From an uncultured Prevotellaceae bacterium (GTDB lineage: Bacteria; Bacteroidota; Bacteroidia; Bacteroidales; Bacteroidaceae), in the NCBI GenBank assembly GCA_946411565.1, contig CAMKEM010000006.1, positions 23,427 to 87,426 of the forward strand: 64,000 nucleotides of DNA, given 5' to 3'. A program made the position numbers and the translations under genes. Positions 1 to 7,095 of the stretch are shown piece after piece (within the stretch, counting starts at the first letter, position 1; each line of letters starts with the position of its first letter). A model generated the notes under the pieces. It saw only the letters and a program-made list of their open reading frames with translations. It had not been told where the DNA came from and ran no database searches.

Positions 1-1
1 A

Positions 2-1090
2 TACGCGGAGGTGCATAAGGTGAGTATTGAGATGGCTGCGCGTGAACTGAGATACAACTATTTCGAGCAGTTGAGGAAGGCGATTGAGGCTGAGGCTATA
101 CTCGTGGCGCACCATAAGAATGATGCCGTGGAGACATTGCTGATGAACCTGCTTCGCGGTACTGGCATTCACGGACTTCAAGGCATCAAGCCGCGCAATG
201 GGCGTATCATCCGTCCGCTTCTTTGCGTCAGTCGTAAGGAGATAGTGGAATGGCTTCTGGAGATAGGACAGGACTATGTAACAGACAGCACGAATCTTGA
301 AGATGACGTTACGCGAAACAAACTACGCTTGAATATCATTCCTCTTCTTGAACAGATCAATCCTGCTGCATCTGAAAATATTGCACAGACAGCCTTGAGG
401 ATGGTTGAGGCAGGAAAGGTGTTTGATACTGCGATGAGTGAGATTGTAAGTGATGTAACTGCTGGAAGTACAGATGATTTCGTCGTGATAGATAAGGAAA
501 AACTTAATGCCGTTCCTTCAAAGGAATATACGCTTCACGCGATTCTTTCCGAATATCATTTCTCGCCAAGTCAGGTGGAGGAGATTTCGCTATCGGACTA
601 CGCGCAATCGGGGAAGTCGTGGGAGAGTGCTACGCATCAGTTGGTTGTGGATAGGAAGGCGCTTCTCATTCGCAGGAAGGATGAAAATGAGCGTCGTCCG
701 TTCCGTATTCCCGAGACTGGTACTTATGTCATTTCTGAGACTAAGGACAAGACTGAGCGCATATCAATAAAGAGCGTTGTGGTGGATGATGTGTTTAAGA
801 TTAGCAAGGAGCGTGATGTTGTTACTCTTGATGCGGAGAAGGTGCGTTTCCCTTTGACAGTACGTTGTGTGGAGAAGGGTGATCGCTTCATTCCGTTTGG
901 CATGAAAGGCTCAAAGCTAATCAGCGACTATCTCACGGACAGGAAGAAGAACGTGTTTGAGAAGCAGAGTCAGCTCGTTTTGCTCGATGCTGATGACAAC
1001 GTGCTTTGGCTTGTAGGCGAGCGTCCTGATGCCCGTTGTTGCATTACGGAAAACACAATAAAAGCATTGGTTTTGCGTTATGAAAGATAA
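2..1090 (+). CDS. tilS: tRNA(Ile)-lysidine synthase, 5'-truncated by window edge
   Basis: TilS uses ATP and lysine to convert C34 of tRNA-Ile(CAU) to lysidine in the cytoplasm. The reading frame is open to the left edge, so the N-terminal PP-loop (SGGxDS) lies outside the window. The visible part starts inside the ATPase domain: the stretch with HHKNDAVETLLMNLLRG and the following GIKPRNGRIIRPLL is typical of TilS. The C-terminal third carries the TilS_C pattern GDRFIPFGMKGSKLISDYLTD. About 362 residues are present, against roughly 430-450 for the family. The stop is followed within two bases by a GC-rich repeat arm (1093-1138). The first internal ATG at 11 is probably not the true start. Confidence 0.93.
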   Translation, partial: YAEVHKVSIEMAARELRYNYFEQLRKAIEAEAILVAHHKNDAVETLLMNLLRGTGIHGLQGIKPRNGRIIRPLLCVSRKEIVEWLLEIGQDYVTDSTNLEDDVTRNKLRLNIIPLLEQINPAASENIAQTALRMVEAGKVFDTAMSEIVSDVTAGSTDDFVVIDKEKLNAVPSKEYTLHAILSEYHFSPSQVEEISLSDYAQSGKSWESATHQLVVDRKALLIRRKDENERRPFRIPETGTYVISETKDKTERISIKSVVVDDVFKISKERDVVTLDAEKVRFPLTVRCVEKGDRFIPFGMKGSKLISDYLTDRKKNVFEKQSQLVLLDADDNVLWLVGERPDARCCITENTIKALVLRYER

Positions 1091-1092
1091 CA

Positions 1093-1138
1093 GCCCCTCA
1101 CCCGTCCTACGGACACCCTCTCCCCAAGGGGCGAGGGA
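1093..1138 (+). repeat. GC-rich intergenic repeat, family A copy 1
   Basis: The sequence begins gCCCCTCACCCGTCCTACGG and ends in CCCCAAGGGGCGAGG, with an internal CCCC/GGGG palindrome. Close copies are at 9729-9766 (minus), 12063-12113 (plus), 12166-12212 (minus) and 20128-20167 (plus). It starts right after the tilS stop codon. Confidence 0.85.
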
Positions 1139-1178
1139 AAAATTACCTTTGTTCGTTTGTGGGCTGGTTTATTGAAAT

Positions 1179-2651
1179 ATGTATATGCAATCAATAGCGA
1201 AATTACTATTAAAAATACTCCCCCTCGGGGGGCTGGGGGGGCTCTTTACCCTCCTTCTCATCTCCTGCAACGATGATGATACCTTCACCACATCAAGGGC
1301 GAACATGCTGTTCATTCCTGTTGATACGGTGAAGATGGATACCGTATTTGCAAATATTCCCGTGGCTTCAAAGAAATTCTGGATATACAACTATTCGGGG
1401 GATGGAATACGTTGCTCAAACGTAAGGCTGCAGAATGGCAATCAGTCGGGTTTTCGTGTTAATGTGAATGGCATTTATCTTGGAGAGCAGACTGGTTATC
1501 AGACCAATGACGTAGAGGTGCGCAAGGGCGACAGCATACGTGTGTTTGTGGAACTCACTTCGCCTGATAATGGTTCGGCTCTTTACAAGGAGATTGATGA
1601 TAACCTTATCTTTCGTTTGGAGAGTGGGGTAGAGCAGGTCGTAAAACTAAATGCCTGTGCGTGGAATGCTGATATCGTGCGTAATCTTGAAGTGAAGAGA
1701 GATACCACTATCGATACTACGATTTCTGGTAAGGCATTGGTGGTTTATGGTGGAATAACCGTTGATTCGCTTGCCACTCTAAAAATTGCTCCTGGCACAA
1801 CTATCTATTTCCATGACGATGCAGGAATAAATGTGAAAGGAAAACTGCTATGTCAGGGAACGGCAGAGAAGAACATCACGCTTCGTGGTGACAGACTTGA
1901 TGATATTCTGAAAGATACTCCCTACGATATACTTTCTGGAAGGTGGCAGGGAATACATTTCGCACAAAACTCATACGATAACGTCATAGAATATACTGAC
2001 TTGCATGGTGGTAAAAATGCCATTGTATGCGATTCAAGTGATGTTTCCAGAAGTAAAGTCAACATCAATTCATCTACGATACATAATTTCAAGGGCTATG
2101 GACTTGCCCTCACTAATTCCAACGTGTATGTAGCCAATACCCAGATTACAAATGCTGGTGGCGATTGTGTTGCCGTATGTGGGGGAGAATTGTCTTTGAT
2201 TCATAACACGATAGCGCAGTTCTATCCTTTCTCTGAGTGTGGCGCGGCACTTCGTTTTGCTAATACCAACGGAGAGGATGTTTACCCTCTTGCGAAACTT
2301 GAGGTAAAGAACTGTATCATAACAGGTTATTATAATGATGTGGTGATGGTAGCAAGTAATGATAGTGTTGCATTCAACTATCATTTCTACGATTCTATGC
2401 TTCGCACGCCAGAGCCTAAGGATGCTGCTTATACGAAATATTTCGATAACATAATCTGGGAAGATGTCGAGGACACTATATGTAGTGGTCGAAAGAACTT
2501 TGCCAAGATTGATAATGACCAGTTCGTGTATGACTTCCATCTTGCCCCTGTTTCTAAGGCTAATGGCTCTGGTAATGCACAATGGATGCTCCCGCTAAAT
2601 AGGGATGGAGTTGCAAGGGATGAGAAGAATGTGAATATGGGATGCTATTAA
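1179..2651 (+). CDS. Lipoprotein with right-handed beta-helix, function unknown
   Basis: 490 residues. The N-terminus is a lipoprotein signal with lipobox LISC (Cys30) followed by NDDD. Residues about 180-430 read as a right-handed parallel beta-helix: a GTTIYFHDDAGINVKGKLLCQG strand-turn pattern, an RWQGIHF element, and short strands ending in N-rich turns, as in surface polysaccharide-binding or carbohydrate-active lipoproteins. No catalytic motif is recognised. The hydrophobic core of the signal peptide (LPLGGLGG) is encoded by a GC-rich repeat (1217-1243) that also occurs near leuB and in the TPR gene at 33131. ATG at 1185 is an alternative start. It is likely anchored in the outer membrane or periplasm. 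Confidence 0.75.
   Translation: MYMQSIAKLLLKILPLGGLGGLFTLLLISCNDDDTFTTSRANMLFIPVDTVKMDTVFANIPVASKKFWIYNYSGDGIRCSNVRLQNGNQSGFRVNVNGIYLGEQTGYQTNDVEVRKGDSIRVFVELTSPDNGSALYKEIDDNLIFRLESGVEQVVKLNACAWNADIVRNLEVKRDTTIDTTISGKALVVYGGITVDSLATLKIAPGTTIYFHDDAGINVKGKLLCQGTAEKNITLRGDRLDDILKDTPYDILSGRWQGIHFAQNSYDNVIEYTDLHGGKNAIVCDSSDVSRSKVNINSSTIHNFKGYGLALTNSNVYVANTQITNAGGDCVAVCGGELSLIHNTIAQFYPFSECGAALRFANTNGEDVYPLAKLEVKNCIITGYYNDVVMVASNDSVAFNYHFYDSMLRTPEPKDAAYTKYFDNIIWEDVEDTICSGRKNFAKIDNDQFVYDFHLAPVSKANGSGNAQWMLPLNRDGVARDEKNVNMGCY
1217..1243 (+). repeat. GC-rich repeat family B inside a signal-peptide coding region
   Basis: The element reads CTCCCCCTCGGGGGGCTGGG with further Gs and is translated as LPLGGLGG. 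Near-identical sequence is at 33160-33192 (same orientation and reading frame, in a different gene) and at 33006-33040 (opposite orientation, non-coding). Confidence 0.85.
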
Positions 2652-2805
2652 AGCCCTACGGCCTCTCCCCCCGCCCTCTCCCGTAGAGAGGGAGTCGGAG
2701 TGCGCATGGTAATTAATTATGAATAATTAAAACTTATGGCTACACAACAAGAAATACAGACTTCCGGCTCCCTCCCTACGGTGGAGGGCGGAGGGAGAGC
2801 CCACT
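2651..2805. repeat. Paired GC-rich inverted arms between lipoprotein gene and cdd
   Basis: The left arm (2651-2705) starts at the last base of the lipoprotein stop codon. The right arm (2764-2805) lies inside the cdd reading frame. Reverse-complementing the right arm gives a sequence that matches the left at roughly 33 of 39 positions by eye. The AT-rich spacer carries the cdd start region (TTAATTATGAATAATTAAAA). Confidence 0.75.
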
Positions 2806-3278
2806 CTCTTACGATAAACTATTCCATGTATGACCTTTCCGAACTCACACCAGAGGATCGTGAGCTTGTGGATAAGGCTATGCAGATGACCGAGGTGTCT
2901 TATGCACCTTACAGTAATTTCCATGTAGGGGCAGCATTAAGGCTTGAGAACGGCGTTATCGTAGGTGGATGCAATCAGGAGAATGCCGTATATCCCGTGG
3001 GACTATGTGCCGAGCGTGTGGCTGTTTTCTCGTCACAGGCGCAATATCCTAACACCAAGATTCTGTCTCTTGCCATAGCTGCAAGGAATACGGAGGGCGA
3101 ATTTGTCACCGTACCAGTCTCTCCCTGCGGCTCTTGCCGTCAGGTTATTCTTGAGCAGGATATGAGATTCAAGCACCCTATCCGCATCATCCTCGTTGGG
3201 CAAAAGGGTATCTTCATTTTCGATAGCATCAAAGACCTCCTTCCGTTCGCATTCTCGGAAGAAAGTCTCGGAAGCTAA
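2736..3278 (+). CDS. cdd: Cytidine deaminase with repeat-derived N-terminal insertion
   Basis: Hydrolytic deamination of cytidine and deoxycytidine in pyrimidine salvage. 180 residues. The zinc site is complete: Cys91 and the catalytic Glu93 in CAERVA, and Cys131 and Cys134 in PCGSCRQ; the substrate loop SYAPYSNFHVGAA is at 55-67. Homologues remembered from Bacteroides begin with a short Met-x-x-LTI segment. Here residues about 10-24 (SGSLPTVEGGGRAHS) lie between the start and LTINY and are encoded by a GC-rich repeat arm, so they appear to be an in-frame insertion. ATG 2826 is an alternative start that would avoid the insertion. The active core is unaffected. Confidence 0.92.
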   Translation: MATQQEIQTSGSLPTVEGGGRAHSLTINYSMYDLSELTPEDRELVDKAMQMTEVSYAPYSNFHVGAALRLENGVIVGGCNQENAVYPVGLCAERVAVFSSQAQYPNTKILSLAIAARNTEGEFVTVPVSPCGSCRQVILEQDMRFKHPIRIILVGQKGIFIFDSIKDLLPFAFSEESLGS

Positions 3279-3368
3279 GGCTTGGCTTTGGAAAGAACTC
3301 TGCGTTGCGCCTGAGCTTTGGAAAGTAAATTAGAAGTAAATTAAAAACAGTAAATTTCGGGCTAATAT

Positions 3369-3400
3369 TTTGGAGAAATCAGATTTTTTACTTATTTTTG
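3369..3400 (+). promoter_or_regulatory. Bacteroidetes-type promoter of the MNT/HEPN pair
   Basis: The -33 element TTTG (3369-3372), a 20-bp spacer and the -7 element TATTTTTG (3393-3400) fit the Bacteroidetes housekeeping consensus exactly. The start codon follows 24 bp downstream. Confidence 0.75.
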
Positions 3401-3424
3401 CAATCGGAATAATCACAGGAAATA

Positions 3425-3748
3425 ATGGGTAGAAACCTCTCTATAGATGACCTGACCGAGATAGCCAAGAAGATAATGCCGAAAGGAAGTAATGTATGGC
3501 TATATGGTTCAAGAGCCAGAGGCGATGCGCAAATCGACTCTGACTGGGATATTCTTGTGCTTATGGATAAGGATTCTATTGCAAAGGAAGACTTTGATAA
3601 AATTGGTTATCCGCTTATTGAATATGGATGGCGTTTCGGAGCAGATCTAAGTCCTCAGTTATATACAAAGAAGGAATGGGATGCCATGCGCATAACTCCA
3701 TATTATCAGAATGTGGAACACGACAAAAAGATAATCTATGAGTCTTAG
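3425..3748 (+). CDS. MNT-type nucleotidyltransferase (putative antitoxin)
   Basis: 107 residues of the minimal nucleotidyltransferase family. The signature GSRARGDAQIDSDWD fits GS-X10-DxD, the metal-binding and catalytic motif of MntA-like proteins. These are known to (oligo)AMPylate a partner HEPN RNase and silence it. Here the gene overlaps the next one, which encodes a HEPN-domain protein, supporting a type VII-like toxin-antitoxin pair. It has its own promoter (3369-3400) and a terminator follows the pair. Function is inferred from family and gene order. Confidence 0.82.
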   Translation: MGRNLSIDDLTEIAKKIMPKGSNVWLYGSRARGDAQIDSDWDILVLMDKDSIAKEDFDKIGYPLIEYGWRFGADLSPQLYTKKEWDAMRITPYYQNVEHDKKIIYES

Positions 3749-4133
3749 CAATGAGGAACGCCAAATGCTTGTTTCACTTTATATGAATAAAGCATGGCAG
3801 ACATATAATGATGCCAAAGTTGCTGCGGAAGCTGGTAGATGGGGTATGGCTGCAAACAGACTGTACTATTCTTTGTTTCATGCTGCTACTGCTTTGTTCG
3901 TGAATGATGGTGTAGAGGTAGGTTCGCATAAAGGAGTGAAAGCAAAATTAGGTCAGCATTATATTGTCACAGGAAAGATGTCGATAGACCACTCTAAATT
4001 CCTTGCTCAAATGGAAACTCTTCGTGACAAAGCCGATTATAATATAATGTTTGTTGCTTCAGAAGAAGATGTGCTACCTAATATTCCATTAGCAGAAGCT
4101 TTCATTAAGGAAATTGAAAAGATGATTGCCTGA
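3738..4133 (+). CDS. HEPN-domain protein (putative RNase toxin)
   Basis: 131 residues, all-helical, UPF0332/HEPN type. Residues about 37-46 (NRLYYSLFHA) give an R-X6-H pattern compatible with the HEPN RNase motif, and SHKGV plus LRDKADYN are features of this family. The start overlaps the end of the MNT gene by 11 bp, implying translational coupling. HEPN toxins of this kind cleave RNA unless modified by the MNT partner. A DNA-uptake or drug-modification nucleotidyltransferase pairing is an alternative. The catalytic assignment is inferred. Confidence 0.78.
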   Translation: MSLSNEERQMLVSLYMNKAWQTYNDAKVAAEAGRWGMAANRLYYSLFHAATALFVNDGVEVGSHKGVKAKLGQHYIVTGKMSIDHSKFLAQMETLRDKADYNIMFVASEEDVLPNIPLAEAFIKEIEKMIA

Positions 4134-4153
4134 TAGGAAAATCAATACAATAT

Positions 4154-4193
4154 TAAAGCCCTTTTTCCGATAAATTTCGGAAGAAGGGCTTTA
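4154..4193 (+). terminator. Hairpin terminator after MNT/HEPN
   Basis: Inverted arms AAAGCCCTTTTTCCGA and TTCGGAAGAAGGGCTTT around a TAAAT loop, starting 21 bp after the HEPN stop. Confidence 0.7.
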
Positions 4194-4384
4194 TATATTC
4201 CGTTGAGTTCGATGGCTTTCAGCCCTCGCAGACCATGGAATTTCGTTCATTTCGTGTTTTCCGTGTTCATAACCTCATTGTGTCTTTGTGTTTGAAAAAT
4301 GAATTTTCTGGTCATCGTCGCTAATTTTTGTTCCAGAACCAAGCATCGGAGATGCGTTTATAGGGTTATTTGAAATGATAATAT

Positions 4385-4418
4385 AAAAGCCGCTTAAGGA
4401 AATCCCTAAGCGGCTTTT
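4385..4418 (-). terminator. Hairpin terminator of the receptor gene 4455-6866
   Basis: Near-perfect arms AAAAGCCGCTTA and TAAGCGGCTTTT with a short loop, placed 37 bp beyond the stop of the minus-strand receptor gene. Confidence 0.75.
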
Positions 4419-4454
4419 ACATTCTACATTATACTTTCAACTTTATTCTTTCCA

Positions 4455-6866
4455 CTAAAACTCAATCTTATAGCTGATATTTGGCAGAGACAGAGTGAAG
4501 GTTGATTCCTTGAATTCGCCTGTGTGATAGTTGTAGGTATAACCATACTGGCTCTTGGTACCTGTGCAGTTGATATGCTTGATGCTGAACTCGTGTGTCA
4601 GGCCCTTCTTGTTGATGCGGTAGCTGATGGTATAGTGAATTATCAGCATAGGATCATACTGCTTAGAGAAACACTCATCCTCAACGTATTGAATTTCAAA
4701 ATCTGGGTGTGAGAGTGTCTTTTCCTTATCAAGAGGGGTGTCTCTGTCGCCACCCTGAAGCGTTGCCTTTACGTTGATACTCAGCATATTGTTCTTGTTG
4801 CTTCCAAGCATCCACTCCTTACCTCCAAGCACGTTGATGATATAGTTGCGGTCGAAGAGAGTGTGACGCCATTTGCCATCGCCACCCTTATATTTACTGC
4901 TGAAGAAAGAGCCGTTTGCCATTCCATACCAGCCATTCTTCATATAACGCTCAAGGGTGATATCGACACCGAAGTTGCGACCCTTACCCTTGTTTACCAA
5001 TGCTCGGTCGAGATAGAACTCCTGACGGTTGAGTACGGAATAAGGATTGCCGTCCTCTACAGGAACATTGAACAGATACTGATAGAAAGGCTCTACCTTA
5101 AGGTTCCAGTGGTCAGAGAGCTTCCAACCGAAAGTTGCCATGAGGTGATGGCTCTTGGTGAATCCGAGATCCTTGTTTACAAGTTCGTCGCTTCCTGTAT
5201 CTGTTGGATTCCAGTTGGTCTCATCTGGTTTGGTTGTCTTACGTGTGAAGTAAATATCGGTCTTCTCGGCACGGCTATGAAGTCCGTAAGCCAATGCGAA
5301 GGTCATGTCGTCATTCAGCTTGCGTGACATACTAACGCGAGGCTCGAATGTGGTAGCGCCGTTGAGAAGGAGATGCTGCACGTTGAATCCTGCGTTGAGG
5401 GTAGTCTTCGGGTTGAGTGTGAATGAATGTGCCGTGAAGGCAGAGAAAAGCGTGGTGTTGCCGTCGTTCTCGCATATTGTATGAAGATCACCGTGGAGTA
5501 CGTATGCAGATCTGAGATTCACATCAAAGAACATTCCCGTAACTACAGCACCATATTGAGCCAGCCAACGGTTTGAATGGCGGTGGGTATAGGTTGTGCG
5601 TGCCGTGATGTTGGTAAAGCTTCTTTTCTCGGCGAAGAAAGGCTCACGTTTCAGATCATCGGTATTATCTCTTGTATAGATGTCGGCAGGGAGGTCGTAA
5701 TATGCATCCTGCGTGAACTCGTCCTTGCTATATGTAACGCCGATGCTACTCTTCAACTGACCATGTTTCATAGGCAATACGTGTCCTACGCCCATAGCAC
5801 CCATCCATTGATCGCTGAATGCATAGCACTCGTCATACTTTGATTCCCAGTCCTTTGGAGATGTCTCTCTATGGAAATGGTCGAAAAATCCTGTTCCCCA
5901 GATGGTGAATGTGCCAGCCTTTCGGGTAGGGAGGTTGAACTTGAAGTTAAGATCCTGATAGTCCATTACCTGTCCCTGCATATCAATCATCTTCAACTTA
6001 TTGGCAAGACCAGTCATTGAGTATCTGTAGTTTACGAGGTATGAAGCACCAGTTTTCTTGCTCAACGGACCTTCTGAAGCCACATCGATACCTCCAACAC
6101 CAATCTGGAATGTGTGCTCGTGCTTTTGGTCGTTACCATTGCGCATCTTCATATCGAACACACCAGAAACGGCGTTTCCGTATTCGGCAGGGAAAGCAGA
6201 TGTGAGGAAGTCGGAGTTTCCGATACACATAGCTGAGAGTGAAGAGAAGATACCGCCACCGAGTACTGAAATATCAGAAAAGTGGTTTGGGTTAGGGATT
6301 TCGATGTCCTCAAGTCGCCAAGAGAGTAGGTGAGGGGCGTTACCGTGGATGGAAATACCGTTTGTTGCTCCACTTGTTGCTACTCCTGAGAAAGAGCTTG
6401 CCAGACGAGCAGGGTCATCGAAACCGCCTGCATATCGGCTTGCTTCCTCGATGCTGAACATACGTCCGCCTGTGAGTACCATCTTGTTCATGGTGTTCTC
6501 TTTTGCGAGATTAGGACGAACCACGACATCCTGAAGTGTGGTCTGGTCTTCCTGAAGTCGGATGTCGATATTCGTTTCCTTAGCCGATGTTACGAGGACA
6601 TCGCTGAGGTCGAAGGTCTGGAAGCCAACGTAGTTACAACGCACGGTGTGGCGTCCTACCTTTACATCCTTGATTTGGAACTTACCGAGGCTGTCGGTAA
6701 CGCATACCTTATCTTTGGAATTATCCACTTGAACGGTAGCGAATGGGAGAGGTTCACGAGTTACGGCATCTGTAACGACACCTCTGATGGTTTGCGTAAT
6801 CTGTGCGTTTGATGTCAAACTGATGCTTGCCAACGCAATTACCAAGAATACTATTCTCTTTGCCAT
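4455..6866 (-). CDS. TonB-dependent receptor with CarboxypepD_reg N-domain
   Basis: 803 residues. A signal peptide (to about residue 21, SNAQ) is followed by a carboxypeptidase-regulatory-like domain (about 25-110, IRGVVTDAVTREPLPFATVQVDNS), a plug domain (about 115-240, including the stretch around FSGVATSGATNGISIHGNAP and GIFSSLSAMCIGN) and an outer-membrane beta-barrel ending in aromatic-rich strands and a C-terminal Phe (SYKIEF). It belongs to the broad SusC/TonB-receptor-like class. No SusD partner is adjacent, so the substrate cannot be named. It lacks an STN domain, so sigma-linked signalling is unlikely. A GC-rich repeat arm begins just upstream of the start codon. Confidence 0.85.
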   Translation of the reverse strand: MAKRIVFLVIALASISLTSNAQITQTIRGVVTDAVTREPLPFATVQVDNSKDKVCVTDSLGKFQIKDVKVGRHTVRCNYVGFQTFDLSDVLVTSAKETNIDIRLQEDQTTLQDVVVRPNLAKENTMNKMVLTGGRMFSIEEASRYAGGFDDPARLASSFSGVATSGATNGISIHGNAPHLLSWRLEDIEIPNPNHFSDISVLGGGIFSSLSAMCIGNSDFLTSAFPAEYGNAVSGVFDMKMRNGNDQKHEHTFQIGVGGIDVASEGPLSKKTGASYLVNYRYSMTGLANKLKMIDMQGQVMDYQDLNFKFNLPTRKAGTFTIWGTGFFDHFHRETSPKDWESKYDECYAFSDQWMGAMGVGHVLPMKHGQLKSSIGVTYSKDEFTQDAYYDLPADIYTRDNTDDLKREPFFAEKRSFTNITARTTYTHRHSNRWLAQYGAVVTGMFFDVNLRSAYVLHGDLHTICENDGNTTLFSAFTAHSFTLNPKTTLNAGFNVQHLLLNGATTFEPRVSMSRKLNDDMTFALAYGLHSRAEKTDIYFTRKTTKPDETNWNPTDTGSDELVNKDLGFTKSHHLMATFGWKLSDHWNLKVEPFYQYLFNVPVEDGNPYSVLNRQEFYLDRALVNKGKGRNFGVDITLERYMKNGWYGMANGSFFSSKYKGGDGKWRHTLFDRNYIINVLGGKEWMLGSNKNNMLSINVKATLQGGDRDTPLDKEKTLSHPDFEIQYVEDECFSKQYDPMLIIHYTISYRINKKGLTHEFSIKHINCTGTKSQYGYTYNYHTGEFKESTFTLSLPNISYKIEF

Positions 6867-6867
6867 A

Positions 6868-7095
6868 GTTAAAGCCTAACCAAGCCTTTTCTCCTTATGG
6901 TCGAAGGGTCTTACGACAAATCTCCCAAAGGGAAGGATGTTTTATAGTAAAATCCCCCCAAAGGTTCGTGCTTGATTTTGTTTTTAATTAATTAATTTTA
7001 TTTCTTATTTTCTACTTTTACTTTTTTGCTGTTTACTTTATAATTTTATACATCCTATCTCAGTTCCCTCCCTTTGGGAGGGTTAGGGTAGGCTT
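6868..7095. repeat. Paired repeat arms (family C) filling the gap between two receptor genes
   Basis: The left arm (6868-6947) contains GCCTAACCAAGCCTTTTCTCC and CTCCCAAAGGGAAGGATG and abuts the start of the downstream gene. The right arm (7062-7095) abuts the stop of the upstream gene and has AGCCTACCCTAACCCTCCC on the minus strand. The left arm matches 34008-34078 nearly base for base in inverse orientation. The middle is AT-rich with AAGTAGAAAATAAG-type simple repeats. Confidence 0.75.

Larger units (their letters stand above)
4134..4454. other. Intergenic region between convergent genes
   Basis: Holds the two hairpins at 4154-4193 and 4385-4418. The stretch between them has no credible reading frame, promoter or repeat. 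Confidence 0.6.
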
